Source: [Clostridium] citroniae WAL-17108 (lineage in GTDB: Bacteria; Bacillota; Clostridia; Lachnospirales; Lachnospiraceae). From it: a stretch of 64,000 nt of DNA. Under the pieces are notes generated by a model, which had not been told where the DNA came from, made no database searches, and saw only the letters and a list, made by a program, of their open reading frames with translations. Where the stretch lies: positions 17,224 through 81,223 of the forward strand of contig NZ_JH376431.1 of NCBI RefSeq assembly GCF_000233455.1, read 5' to 3'. A program made the position numbers and the translations under genes. Of the stretch, positions 8,402 through 16,301 are shown piece after piece (within the stretch, counting starts at the first letter, position 1; every line of letters begins with the position of its first letter).

Positions 8402-9283
8402 ATGGAGCAGAACCTATCACAATATAAGATATTCTATGAGGTGGCAAAAGCCGGCAATATTTCCAAAGCCGCTAAAGAACTCTATATCAGCCAGCCGGCC
8501 ATCAGCAAGGCCATCAGCAAGCTGGAAGACAGCCTGGGACTTTCCCTGTTTACCCGCAGCTCCAGGGGCGTGCAGCTCACCGCGGAGGGGGAGATCCTGT
8601 TCGAGCACACCAGGGAAGCATTTGATGCTTTGGAGCGGGGTGAATCCGAGTTAAAGAGGATCCAGGAGTTCGATATCGGCCATTTGCGCATTGGGGTGAG
8701 CAACACCTTGTGCAAGTATATCCTGCTTCCCTATTTAAAAACCTTTATTGACCAGTACCCCCACATGAAGGTGACCATAGAAAGCCAGTCCACGGCCCAG
8801 ACCCTGACACGTCTGGAACAGCAGAAAATCGATCTGGGACTTGTGGCCGAACCCTCCGTGCGCAGGGATCTGGCATTCATACCAGTAATGGACATACAGG
8901 ATATCTTTGTCACCACACCCTCTTATCTGGAGAACCTGTACTTAAGAGAGGGACAGGATACCAATATTTTTGAGACCGGCAACATCATGCTTCTGGATAC
9001 CAGCAACATGACGCGCCACCATGTGGATGAGTACATGTCCGATAACAATATCATACCCAGGCAGGTGCTGGAGGTGACCACCATGGACCTGCTCATTGAG
9101 TTTGCAAAAATCGGTCTGGGGATCGGGTGCGTGATCAAGGAACTGATCCAAAAGGAACTGGACAACGGCATTCTGGTGGAGATCCCCCTGGAAATCCCCA
9201 TTCACAGAAGGACCATTGGTTTTTCCTACCATCCGGCCAACCAGGCCCTGGCTTTGAGAACATTTTTGGAGTTCTTATACTAA
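8402..9283 (+). CDS. LysR-family transcriptional regulator
   Basis: DNA-binding regulator of 293 residues. The N-terminal winged helix-turn-helix is clear (SQYKIFYEVAKAGNISKAAK, ISQPAISKAISKLEDSLGLS, RGVQLTAEG; residues 5-65). The C-terminal two-lobed effector domain begins near residue 88 (IGHLRIGVSNTLCKYILLP). The start has GGAGG 6 bases upstream. It most resembles the CysL/YwqM type that responds to a small metabolite, but the effector is unknown. LysR regulators usually act on the divergent neighbour, here the symporter; no LysR gene-typical T-N11-A box was assigned. Confidence 0.93.
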   Translation: MEQNLSQYKIFYEVAKAGNISKAAKELYISQPAISKAISKLEDSLGLSLFTRSSRGVQLTAEGEILFEHTREAFDALERGESELKRIQEFDIGHLRIGVSNTLCKYILLPYLKTFIDQYPHMKVTIESQSTAQTLTRLEQQKIDLGLVAEPSVRRDLAFIPVMDIQDIFVTTPSYLENLYLREGQDTNIFETGNIMLLDTSNMTRHHVDEYMSDNNIIPRQVLEVTTMDLLIEFAKIGLGIGCVIKELIQKELDNGILVEIPLEIPIHRRTIGFSYHPANQALALRTFLEFLY

Positions 9284-9296
9284 AGTTCAGGCAGTC

Positions 9297-9336
9297 AAAA
9301 GGCGGTTCCTCCCATGCCGGGGAGAAACCGCCTTTT
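9297..9336. terminator. bidirectional terminator between LysR gene and ilvC
   Basis: AAAAGGCGGTT pairs perfectly with AACCGCCTTTT across an 18-base loop. T tracts follow in both directions, serving the convergent LysR (+) and ilvC (-) genes. Confidence 0.85.
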
Positions 9337-9418
9337 ATACATTACATACTCATACCCACAATTTTATCGTTTCTTCTATGGCCTTTTACCTATGTAACCA
9401 CTGTCCCGATGCCGGCAA

Positions 9419-10429
9419 TTAGTTATTGATCAGCTTATCGGTGTCATTCCAGCTGTACAGCTTTCTCAGCTCAGAGCCAACCTTTTCAAGCGGCTGGGCA
9501 GCTTCGTTCTTTCTCATGGCATTAAAATGAGGACAGCCTACCTGGTTCTCTGTGAGCCAGTCTTTTGCAAAAGTACCGTCCTGGATATCGGACAGGATCT
9601 TCTTCATGGCCTTCTTTGTCTCATCTGTCACAATCTTTGGTCCGGTGATGTAATCGCCGTACTCTGCCGTGTTGGAGATGGAATATCTCATACCGGCAAA
9701 GCCGCTCTCATAAATCAGGTCAACAATCAGCTTCATCTCATGCACACACTCAAAATATGCATTCTCAGGAGCATAACCGGCTTCAACCAGGGTCTCAAAT
9801 CCGGCTTTCATCAGAGCGCACACGCCGCCGCACAGAACAGCCTGCTCTCCAAAGAGGTCTGTCTCTGTCTCTACCTTAAAGGTAGTCTCCAGGATACCGG
9901 CCCTTGCGCCGCCGATCCCCTGACCATAGGCCAGAGCCATATCGGTTGCCTTGCCTGTTGCATCCTGATGTACCGCGATCAGACATGGGGTTCCTCTGCC
10001 TCTCTGATATTCGCTTCTTACCGTGTGGCCCGGAGCCTTTGGCGCGATCATGGTCACATCCACATCCTTAGGCGGAACGATCTGTCCGAAATGGATGGCA
10101 AAACCGTGAGCAAACATCAGCATCATGCCTGGACGCAGGTTTGGAGCGATGGACTCTTTATACATAGCCGCCTGCTTTTCGTCATTGATAAGGATCATAA
10201 TAACATCGGCTTTCTTGGTTGCCTCTGCTGCCGTATATACTTCAAAGCCCTGCTCCTCGGCCTTTTTCCAGGAACGGCTTCCCTCATACAGACCTACAAT
10301 TACATTGCAGCCTGACTCCTTTAAATTTAATGCATGTGCATGTCCCTGGCTGCCGTAACCGATGACAGCGATGGTCTTGCCTTCCAGTAATGATAAATTA
10401 CAATCTTCCTGATAATAAATCTTTGGCAT
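9419..10429 (-). CDS. ilvC: ketol-acid reductoisomerase
   Basis: Second enzyme of valine/isoleucine synthesis: Mg2+-dependent isomerisation and NAD(P)H-dependent reduction of acetolactate. 336 residues, the short class I form. N-terminal Rossmann site IAVIGYGSQGHAHALNL (GxGxxG at residues 24-29). Catalytic-domain motifs FAHGF, PKAPGHTVRSEYQRGRGTP, ETDLFGEQAVLCGG and YEKx-type C-terminal region. AGGAGG lies 9 bases before the start. Downstream of ilvN with a 113-base gap, and probably co-transcribed from the promoter before ilvN. Confidence 0.97.
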   Translation of the reverse strand: MPKIYYQEDCNLSLLEGKTIAVIGYGSQGHAHALNLKESGCNVIVGLYEGSRSWKKAEEQGFEVYTAAEATKKADVIMILINDEKQAAMYKESIAPNLRPGMMLMFAHGFAIHFGQIVPPKDVDVTMIAPKAPGHTVRSEYQRGRGTPCLIAVHQDATGKATDMALAYGQGIGGARAGILETTFKVETETDLFGEQAVLCGGVCALMKAGFETLVEAGYAPENAYFECVHEMKLIVDLIYESGFAGMRYSISNTAEYGDYITGPKIVTDETKKAMKKILSDIQDGTFAKDWLTENQVGCPHFNAMRKNEAAQPLEKVGSELRKLYSWNDTDKLINN

Positions 10430-10542
10430 TGCTCTCTTCCTCCTTGATTCCTTTGAAAATGTATATGTTAAGGCAACAAAACCGACGACTCTCAGTCCGC
10501 CCTTGGCCGCCCCCTTAAGCTCTTATTTACCGCAACCGATCC

Positions 10543-11046
10543 CTACGGAAGCATCCTGATATCTTCAGCGCCGCGCTCAAGTCCGGTCAGACCGGTACGG
10601 GCCAGTTCCAAGATCTCATAATCTTCCAGCAGATTGATGAGCGCGTCCAGCTTGGACTGGTCGCCTGTCAGCATGACTGTCAGGGAGTCCTTGCCCACAT
10701 CCACGATGGTTGCACGGAATATGCTGGAAATAGCGCTGACCGACTGGCGGTCCGAAGCATTGGCCTTCACCTTGACCATCATCAGTTCCCTGTACACGGA
10801 ACGGTCCGGCTTTAACTCCTTGATATCCCTTACATCCTCCAGTTTGTTTAACTGGTTCTTGATCTGCTCCAGAACAGTCTGATCACCCAGGGAGACCACG
10901 GTCATCCTGGAATACCGCGGGTCTGCGGTGACACCAACGGTCAGGCTTTCAATATTGTAACCACGGCGGCTGAACAGTCCGGCCACCCGGGCCAGCACGC
11001 CGGCAGTATTGTCTACAAGCAGCGATAACACGATTCTGTCATCCAT
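10543..11046 (-). CDS. ilvN: acetolactate synthase small (regulatory) subunit
   Basis: Regulatory subunit of acetolactate synthase that confers valine feedback inhibition. 167 residues: an N-terminal ACT domain (RIVLSLLVDNTAGVLARVAG, LFSRRGYNIESLTVG) and the C-terminal small-subunit domain (REL..VKVKA, FRATIVDVGKDSLTVMLTG). The start at 11046 has a GGGTGGG site; an upstream ATG at 11067 is less likely. The catalytic partner IlvB is not adjacent, unlike the usual ilvBN(H)C order. Confidence 0.95.
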   Translation of the reverse strand: MDDRIVLSLLVDNTAGVLARVAGLFSRRGYNIESLTVGVTADPRYSRMTVVSLGDQTVLEQIKNQLNKLEDVRDIKELKPDRSVYRELMMVKVKANASDRQSVSAISSIFRATIVDVGKDSLTVMLTGDQSKLDALINLLEDYEILELARTGLTGLERGAEDIRMLP

Positions 11047-11111
11047 ATAATCCCACCCTCTCATCATGGTTCAGGCAGTTATGGTCCTGCCCTTTCCATA
11101 TAGTAATTTCA

Positions 11112-11140
11112 ATCATAACAACCATTGTTCTATTTGTCAA
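11112..11140 (-). promoter_or_regulatory. strong promoter for ilvN-ilvC
   Basis: On the minus strand TTGACA (11135-11140), 17-base spacer, TATGAT (11112-11117). It ends about 66 bases before the ilvN start. No T-box or leader peptide fits in that short leader. Confidence 0.75.
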
Positions 11141-11190
11141 TTGCATAATAGGAATGGTTATTATGAGTTTTAGTTATACTAGTACCTTTA

Positions 11191-11859
11191 TTAAAGGGAC
11201 AAAAGAAACTGTTCAAGTTCTGAAACAGTTTCAACCACATGGGCGGCCCGGCAGTCTTCCATCTCCTGACGGCTCCCATATCCGTAGAGCACGCCTACAC
11301 ATTCCATGCCGCACTCCCTGGCTCCCAGCACATCATGTTCCCGGTCCCCCACCATCACGGCATTGTCCACCGCCTCTTTTTGTAGGCCCAGGCCGCTGGA
11401 CTCCAGCACATACCGGATCACATCACCCTTCCTGCACCTTGTCTCATCCAAATTGGCTCCGCCGATAAAATCAAAGTACTCTGCCAGTTTAAAATGCTCA
11501 AGTATTTTCACTGCAAATTCCTCAGGCTTGGAGGTGGCCACCAGCAGGGTTTTGCCCGCGTCCTTTAGGGCCTGGAGCATTTCCCTGATTCCGGGATATT
11601 CCTTGTTCTCATACCATCCCTGCCTGCTGAAATACTCCCGGTATATGAGCACGCCCTCCCAGGCCTGCTCATCGGAAAAGCCATAAAACTTCTTATAGCT
11701 GTCCGTCAGGGGCGGCCCGATAAAGGGGCAAAGGGAATCCAGGTCCTCCACCTGGATCCCGTAATGGTTCAGGGCATAACACACGGATTTCGTGATCCCC
11801 TCTTTGGGGTCTGTCAGTGTTCCGTCCAAATCAAATAATATATGAGTCTTATGATCCAT
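11191..11859 (-). CDS. HAD-superfamily phosphatase, phosphoglycolate-phosphatase-like
   Basis: Cytoplasmic haloacid-dehalogenase phosphatase, 222 residues, subfamily IA. Motif I FDLDGTLTD (residues 9-17, nucleophile D10), motif II at LLVATSKP, motif III Lys near KGDVIRY, motif IV VMVGDREHDVLGA. The cap domain resembles Gph/PgpB-like enzymes acting on small phosphate esters. It follows nudC by 17 bases, so the two are probably one transcript, perhaps a nucleotide or metabolite clean-up unit. The real substrate is unknown. Confidence 0.9.
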   Translation of the reverse strand: MDHKTHILFDLDGTLTDPKEGITKSVCYALNHYGIQVEDLDSLCPFIGPPLTDSYKKFYGFSDEQAWEGVLIYREYFSRQGWYENKEYPGIREMLQALKDAGKTLLVATSKPEEFAVKILEHFKLAEYFDFIGGANLDETRCRKGDVIRYVLESSGLGLQKEAVDNAVMVGDREHDVLGARECGMECVGVLYGYGSRQEMEDCRAAHVVETVSELEQFLLSL

Positions 11860-11876
11860 CCGTTTCTCCCATTCCG

Positions 11877-12710
11877 TTATATTTTCCCGTCCTTAAACGC
11901 TTTCATCATCTCATGTCCCACGCTGATATAAGGTCCGTATTCCACGATCTCATCCCGTGTAAACCATCCGGCCTCCGAGAGTTCGTCCTCCTCCAGGCGT
12001 ATGGTATCGTCCCCGTCCAGCTCCGCCGTAAATCCGATCATCTCCGTGTCTGAGAATGCCCAGGGCTGGCTCTTATAATAGCGTATGTTCTTTACCTTCA
12101 GTCCCACTTCCTCCATCACTTCCCTGCGCACGCAGTCCTCAAAGGTCTCACCGATCTCCACAAATCCGGCGATCAGAGCGTAATTGCGGTAAGTCCCCCT
12201 TGCATACCTGGACATGAGGAGTTTGTCCTTGTTTTTAATAGCCACAATTATGGCCGGACTGATCTTAGGATATTCCGTCTGTCCGCACTCAGGGCAGACC
12301 ATGGCCCGTTCCTTTTCACTGGGCGCCATCTTCTGCCCGCAGCCCCCGCAGTACTTCCTGCTCTGGAGCCATCTGTAAAGCTGGCTGCCCGTTATCCCTG
12401 CAAACGCCTGATAAAGGGGTTCAAAGGTCCTGAAAACCGGCAGTCCTTCCATGACGTAACCGCCGAACTCCGGCACCTTCATATCCGTCACCAGATAGTA
12501 GGCCCTGTCGTCAATACAGAACAGATACCTGGCCCCAGGCCTCACATCCTCCTCGTCCAAAAGATCCCTGAAGGTAGGGATCACGTACCCCTCCCCCTGC
12601 CGTAAAAGCATAACCTTATTGTACTCATAATGGAGGACAAAGTCCTGTTCCTCCGGCGCCTTTTTGCGGAATGTGGGATCATATGTATGAGGCGCTATAT
12701 CCTGTATCAT
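11877..12710 (-). CDS. nudC: NAD(+)/NADH pyrophosphatase (Nudix), NudC type
   Basis: Hydrolyses NAD(H) to NMN(H) and AMP; NudC enzymes can also remove NAD caps from RNA. 277 residues. An N-terminal NUDIX-like domain is followed by a four-Cys zinc ribbon (C121-GG-C124 and C139-PE-C142), then the Nudix box starting GFVEIGETFEDC and ending REVMEEVGL (residues 182-204). SQPWAFSD (214-221) is the SQPWPFPxS motif specific to NADH pyrophosphatases. A promoter lies at 12757-12785. Confidence 0.94.
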   Translation of the reverse strand: MIQDIAPHTYDPTFRKKAPEEQDFVLHYEYNKVMLLRQGEGYVIPTFRDLLDEEDVRPGARYLFCIDDRAYYLVTDMKVPEFGGYVMEGLPVFRTFEPLYQAFAGITGSQLYRWLQSRKYCGGCGQKMAPSEKERAMVCPECGQTEYPKISPAIIVAIKNKDKLLMSRYARGTYRNYALIAGFVEIGETFEDCVRREVMEEVGLKVKNIRYYKSQPWAFSDTEMIGFTAELDGDDTIRLEEDELSEAGWFTRDEIVEYGPYISVGHEMMKAFKDGKI

Positions 12711-12756
12711 AGATTATATCATCTTCCTTTCCAAGTCCTTTTCGGGTTTGATGTCT

Positions 12757-12785
12757 ATTGTATCACAGGATCGGAGGGTTGTAAA
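12757..12785 (-). promoter_or_regulatory. promoter for nudC-HAD operon
   Basis: Minus strand TTTACA (12780-12785), 17-base spacer, TACAAT (12757-12762), about 47 bases before nudC. Confidence 0.65.
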
Positions 12786-12905
12786 AGAGATAATTGGGAT
12801 TTAATTGGCTGAAAGGATAGGCGCCAGTCCGTGAAGAGAATGGGGACGGGACGGGGGGAGGGTACGGCTTCTGGGCCGGCAGGTCACAGACCTGCGCGCC
12901 CCTCC

Positions 12906-13088
12906 TTAATCGTGTATTACTACGTTTAGTTTTTTGCGGATTCCAAGGCTCAAGATTCCCAGTATGGATTTGCCGTCCACCATGCAGCTGCCGCAGCATA
13001 CGTCCACGTCCTGGGGGTACTGCTCTACGCGGTTTACAAACTGTTTGACGTCCTCTATTGTATTAAATGTAATTTCCTTTGTTGTCAT
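12906..13088 (-). CDS. short HPr-like protein lacking the His15 segment
   Basis: 60-residue protein resembling the phosphocarrier HPr of the sugar phosphotransferase system. The C-terminal half VDGKSILGILSLGIRKKLNV matches the HPr region around regulatory Ser46 and the helix after it; the matching Ser here is S41. The segment carrying the phosphorylated His15 (usually TGxHARPA) is absent, and the protein is 25 residues shorter than HPr. It carries a CCGSC cluster at residues 31-35. AGGAGG lies 6 bases before the ATG. It cannot pass phosphate through His15 but might act like the regulator Crh; that is inference. Confidence 0.8.
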   Translation of the reverse strand: MTTKEITFNTIEDVKQFVNRVEQYPQDVDVCCGSCMVDGKSILGILSLGIRKKLNVVIHD

Positions 13089-13097
13089 AAAAAACCT

Positions 13098-13147
13098 CCT
13101 GTATCTAATACGGCTTATGTTATGGGCCGTATTTTTATTGATACAGG
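13098..13147 (-). promoter_or_regulatory. two-part hairpin covering the RBS of the HPr-like gene
   Basis: Outer stem CCTGTATC/GATACAGG (13098-13105 with 13140-13147) encloses inner stem AATACGGC/GCCGTATT (13107-13114 with 13126-13133). The 3' strand of the outer stem runs into the AGGAGG ribosome site of the downstream HPr-like gene. It sits just after the MATE stop, so it may be a MATE terminator, a translation switch, or both. Confidence 0.55.
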
Positions 13148-13160
13148 AAGTTTTCCCCTT

Positions 13161-14554
13161 TTAAAAAGGTTTATACCGTTCCAGCTTTTTCCAGAAAGGT
13201 TTTATTTTCCACCTGGCCAGGGAGCTGAAAAAATAGTAGTAGATGATAAAGCACACGCTGGTCAGGCTCCAGGTCAGGGGGTAGCAGAAGGCTGCGCCAA
13301 TGATGTTGTGGAAATGGGGCAGGGCAAACATGATCCAGAGCACGCGTACACCGCAGATCCCCACACCGGTGATGATCAGGGGCATCCATGCATCTCCCAC
13401 GCCTCTCAGCGTACCGGACAGTATCTCGATGGCAATATATGTGATAAAGGTGGGGACCATAAAATGCAGCAGCCGGATGCTGATCTCCTGGACCTGGGGA
13501 TCTGTTGTAAACATAAGTACCAGATAATGGCCCCAGTGATACAGGGCGGCACCGGCCATGGTTGTCATTACCGCTCCCACCACCATACAGGCTCCGGCGC
13601 CTTTCCTCACACGGTCGATCCGGCCCGCACCGTAATTCTGTCCCACAAAGGTGGTGGCCGCAATCCCAAGGGCATTGATCATCATCCAGAACAGGCCGTC
13701 CACCTTTCCGTAGGTGGCCCATGCCGTCACATTGTCTGTTCCCAGTGTGTTCACGCCTGCCTGGATGATAATATTGGAGATATTGTACATAATGGACTGC
13801 ATTCCCGCAGGGATTCCGATCCGCACGATCCGCCTCAGCATCCTTTGGTCGATCCTGACCTTCTTCCACTCCAGCTTGTAGGTGTCCTCTGTCTTCATCA
13901 GGGTCCATACCACCAGGACAGCGCTGAGAAGCTGTGACGCGATGGTGGCAATGGCGGCACCGGCCACACCGATCTTCAGGACAGCCACCAGAAGCACATC
14001 CAGCACAATGTTCACAAAGCAGCTGGCGATCAGAAAATACAGAGGGCGCTTGGAGTCTCCCACCGCCCTGAGGATACCTGCTCCCATATTGTAGATCAGG
14101 TTGGGGATGGTGCCTATGAAATAGATCCTGAGATAGATCATGGAAGGCTGCATAACATCCTCCGGGGTCTTCATTGCCTCCAGCGCCCAGTAGGAGCCCA
14201 GGATTCCCAGAATCATCATGATGATTCCGCCCATGACGGAAAAGGCAATGGATGTATGTACGGCCCAGTGCACCTTATCCGCCTTTCTGGCGCCATAGTA
14301 CTGGGAAATGACCACCGTGGCGCCGCTGGACAGGCCCACAAAAAACCTACCAGCAGGTTGATCAGCACACTGGTACTGCCTCCCACTGCCGCCAGGGCTT
14401 CCTTGCCCACAAAACGGCCAACCACAATGGCGTCCGCCGTATTATACAGCTGTTGAAAGAATGTTCCGAACAGAATCGGAAAAAAGAACAGCAGCAGCTG
14501 TCCGAAAATACTCCCCTCCGTAATACGGTTTTTGGTGCTTACCTCCTGTGCCAT
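13161..14554 (-). pseudogene. MATE family efflux transporter, frameshifted
   Basis: Multidrug and toxin extrusion membrane protein, normally about 450 residues and 12 helices, exchanging Na+ or H+ for drugs. The N-terminal part (MAQEVSTKNRITEGSIFGQL..., QLYNTADAIVVGRFVG) is in one frame. The rest (from VGLSSGATVVISQYYGARK onward, to a Lys-rich C-terminus) is in another. The frames meet at a run of six A at 14340-14345 (T on the coding strand); seven would restore one frame. The start at 14554 has GAGGAA upstream. It is either a real loss-of-function or phase-variable change, or a homopolymer sequencing error. The rest of the protein has no other damage, which favours a recent event or an error. 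Confidence 0.88.
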
Positions 14555-14598
14555 ACCTGTTCCTCGCTTCTCCATGGAATTCTTTTTCAGATAAAATA

Positions 14599-14630
14599 GC
14601 ACCCATCAGTCAAACAAAGCTGATGGGCAC
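14599..14630 (-). terminator. terminator after SPFH gene
   Basis: Stem CCCATCAG/CTGATGGG with a 10-base loop followed on the minus strand by TGCTATTTTATC. It lies between the SPFH gene and the downstream MATE gene. Confidence 0.6.
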
Positions 14631-14680
14631 TACTGTTAATTCTCATATTATATCAATTTTCCTCGTTTGTCTACCGGAAT

Positions 14681-15631
14681 TTACTCAGCCCCTTCATCCT
14701 TGGCAGCTATTTCCGCAATAGACTTTACCATCCCTGCGATCCCTTGGATATCGGAAGGGATAATGATCTTGTTGGCCTTTCCGTTGGCAGCTGCCTGGAA
14801 GGCTTCCAGACTCTTCAGCTGAAGCACCGCGTTGTCCGCTCCCGCTTCCTTGATAAAACGGATGCCGTCCGCTGTTGCCTGCTGAACGCTGCGGATGGCC
14901 TCCGCCTGGCCCTGCGCCTCCTTGATCTTCTTTTCCTTTTCAGCTTCCGCCCGAAGGATGGCTGCTTCCTTTTCAGCTTCCGCGTTAAGCACTGCGGATT
15001 CCTTGTTGCCTTCCGCCACCAGGATCATGGACCGCTTCTCACCCTCTGCGCGGAGAATGGACTCACGGCGTTCACGCTCTGCCTTCATCTGCTTCTCCAT
15101 GGCCTCCTGGATGGCTGAAGGCGGAATGATATTCTTAAGCTCCACCCTGGTCACCTTGATGCCCCAGGGGTCAGTTGCAATGTCCAATGACTCCTGCATC
15201 TTAGCATTGATCGTCTCCCTGGAAGTCAGGGTCTGGTCCAGTTCCAGATCGCCGATGATATTACGCAGCGTGGTCGCTGTCAGGTTTTCAATCGCCAGCA
15301 AGGGGCGCTCCACCCCATAGGCATACAGCTTTGGATCCGTGATGTAAAAGAACACCACGGTGTCGATCTGCATGGTAACGTTATCCTTGGTGATCACGGG
15401 CTGGGGCGGAAAGTCCTCCACCTGCTCCTTTAAGTTCACCTTCTTGGCCACTCGGTCAATAAATGGTATCAGGAAATGGATCCCCACTCCATAAGTCCCC
15501 TGGTAAGCTCCCAGCCGCTCCACTACCAGCGCCTGTGCCTGGGGCACAACGCGGATACAGGTGGACAGGATCAACAGGATGACGATCGCGATAATGATAA
15601 ATACAACAAAGCCTCCTACTGCTGCAAACAT
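14681..15631 (-). CDS. SPFH-domain membrane protein (stomatin/QmcA-like)
   Basis: 316-residue flotillin/stomatin-like scaffold, anchored by one N-terminal membrane segment (residues 5-28). The SPFH core spans about 29-190 (VPQAQALVVERLGAYQGTYG, VNLKEQVEDFPPQPVITKDN). A coiled coil rich in Ala/Glu/Lys follows (about 190-250; repeated NAEAEKEAAILRAEAEKEKK). Such proteins organise membrane microdomains and protease assemblies. It starts one base after the NfeD stop, a conserved pairing in which NfeD and the SPFH partner work together. The AGGAGG site lies inside the end of the NfeD gene. Confidence 0.93.
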   Translation of the reverse strand: MFAAVGGFVVFIIIAIVILLILSTCIRVVPQAQALVVERLGAYQGTYGVGIHFLIPFIDRVAKKVNLKEQVEDFPPQPVITKDNVTMQIDTVVFFYITDPKLYAYGVERPLLAIENLTATTLRNIIGDLELDQTLTSRETINAKMQESLDIATDPWGIKVTRVELKNIIPPSAIQEAMEKQMKAERERRESILRAEGEKRSMILVAEGNKESAVLNAEAEKEAAILRAEAEKEKKIKEAQGQAEAIRSVQQATADGIRFIKEAGADNAVLQLKSLEAFQAAANGKANKIIIPSDIQGIAGMVKSIAEIAAKDEGAE

Positions 15632-15632
15632 A

Positions 15633-16094
15633 TTACTCCTCCTTTGGTTGTTCTACTCTGTGCTCGGGCTGGGCTGCCTTTACCATCAGCTTGGCGCCGC
15701 TGACGGATGTGATGACCACCACCGTGTTGGGTTCAAATGTCTCTCCCTCCACGGCAGCCCTTGCAAGCCATGTCTCTCCGGCCAGGATTGCGGTTCCTGT
15801 TCCGGCCTCGTTGTCAATGCGCCCTTTTACAACGGCCTTGCGGCCCGCAAAACTGTCCACATTGGTGTCGGTCTTTTTTCGGTGAAGATACCTGGCGGTA
15901 AACGGGCGGACCATGATGAACAGTATGAAGGATACGATCACAAATACTGCCAGCTGCGGTCTTAAGGGCGCCCCGCACACCTGGGCCACCAACGCAGCCA
16001 GGGCTCCGCCCGCAAACCAGATACTGGTAAGGGATGCGGTCATACTTTCCACTACCAGAAATACCACAAAAGCTATAAGCCATGTTACGGACAT
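15633..16094 (-). CDS. NfeD-like membrane protein
   Basis: 153-residue NfeD short form. It has two or three N-terminal membrane segments (about residues 4-66) and a C-terminal OB-fold domain, GRKAVVKGRIDNEAGTGTAIL then GETWLARA near residues 85-115. It partners the adjacent SPFH protein in membrane organisation and stress responses. RBS AAGGGGG before the ATG. Confidence 0.9.
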   Translation of the reverse strand: MSVTWLIAFVVFLVVESMTASLTSIWFAGGALAALVAQVCGAPLRPQLAVFVIVSFILFIMVRPFTARYLHRKKTDTNVDSFAGRKAVVKGRIDNEAGTGTAILAGETWLARAAVEGETFEPNTVVVITSVSGAKLMVKAAQPEHRVEQPKEE

Positions 16095-16143
16095 ATGAAA
16101 CCCCCTTTTTACGGCGTCTTTGGAGAAAATTGGTTATACTGTT

Positions 16144-16171
16144 ATTCTACCATAGATATGTCTAAAAGCAA
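16144..16171 (-). promoter_or_regulatory. promoter for nfeD-SPFH
   Basis: Minus strand TTGCTT (16166-16171), 16-base spacer, TAGAAT (16144-16149), 50 bases upstream of NfeD. Confidence 0.5.
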
Positions 16172-16179
16172 TCAAGGGA

Positions 16180-16208
16180 TTGTAAATTTATAATATTCTT
16201 AATATAAT
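16180..16208 (+). promoter_or_regulatory. promoter for asparaginase
   Basis: TTGTAA (16180-16185), 17-base spacer, TATAAT (16203-16208). A small hairpin (AACAG/CTGTT, about 16213-16232) lies in the leader. Confidence 0.55.
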
Positions 16209-16301
16209 TGTAAACAGCCCATGGGGTCTGTTACAGTTTATTATTATATGATTTAAAATAAAGGTTATACTATGAAAAACAAAGGAAAAGAGGAATCACA
16301 C

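Noticed and set aside
8094..8447. Minus-strand frame in the LysR upstream region
   Set aside because: No ribosome site or family resemblance, and it overlaps the LysR start and promoter.
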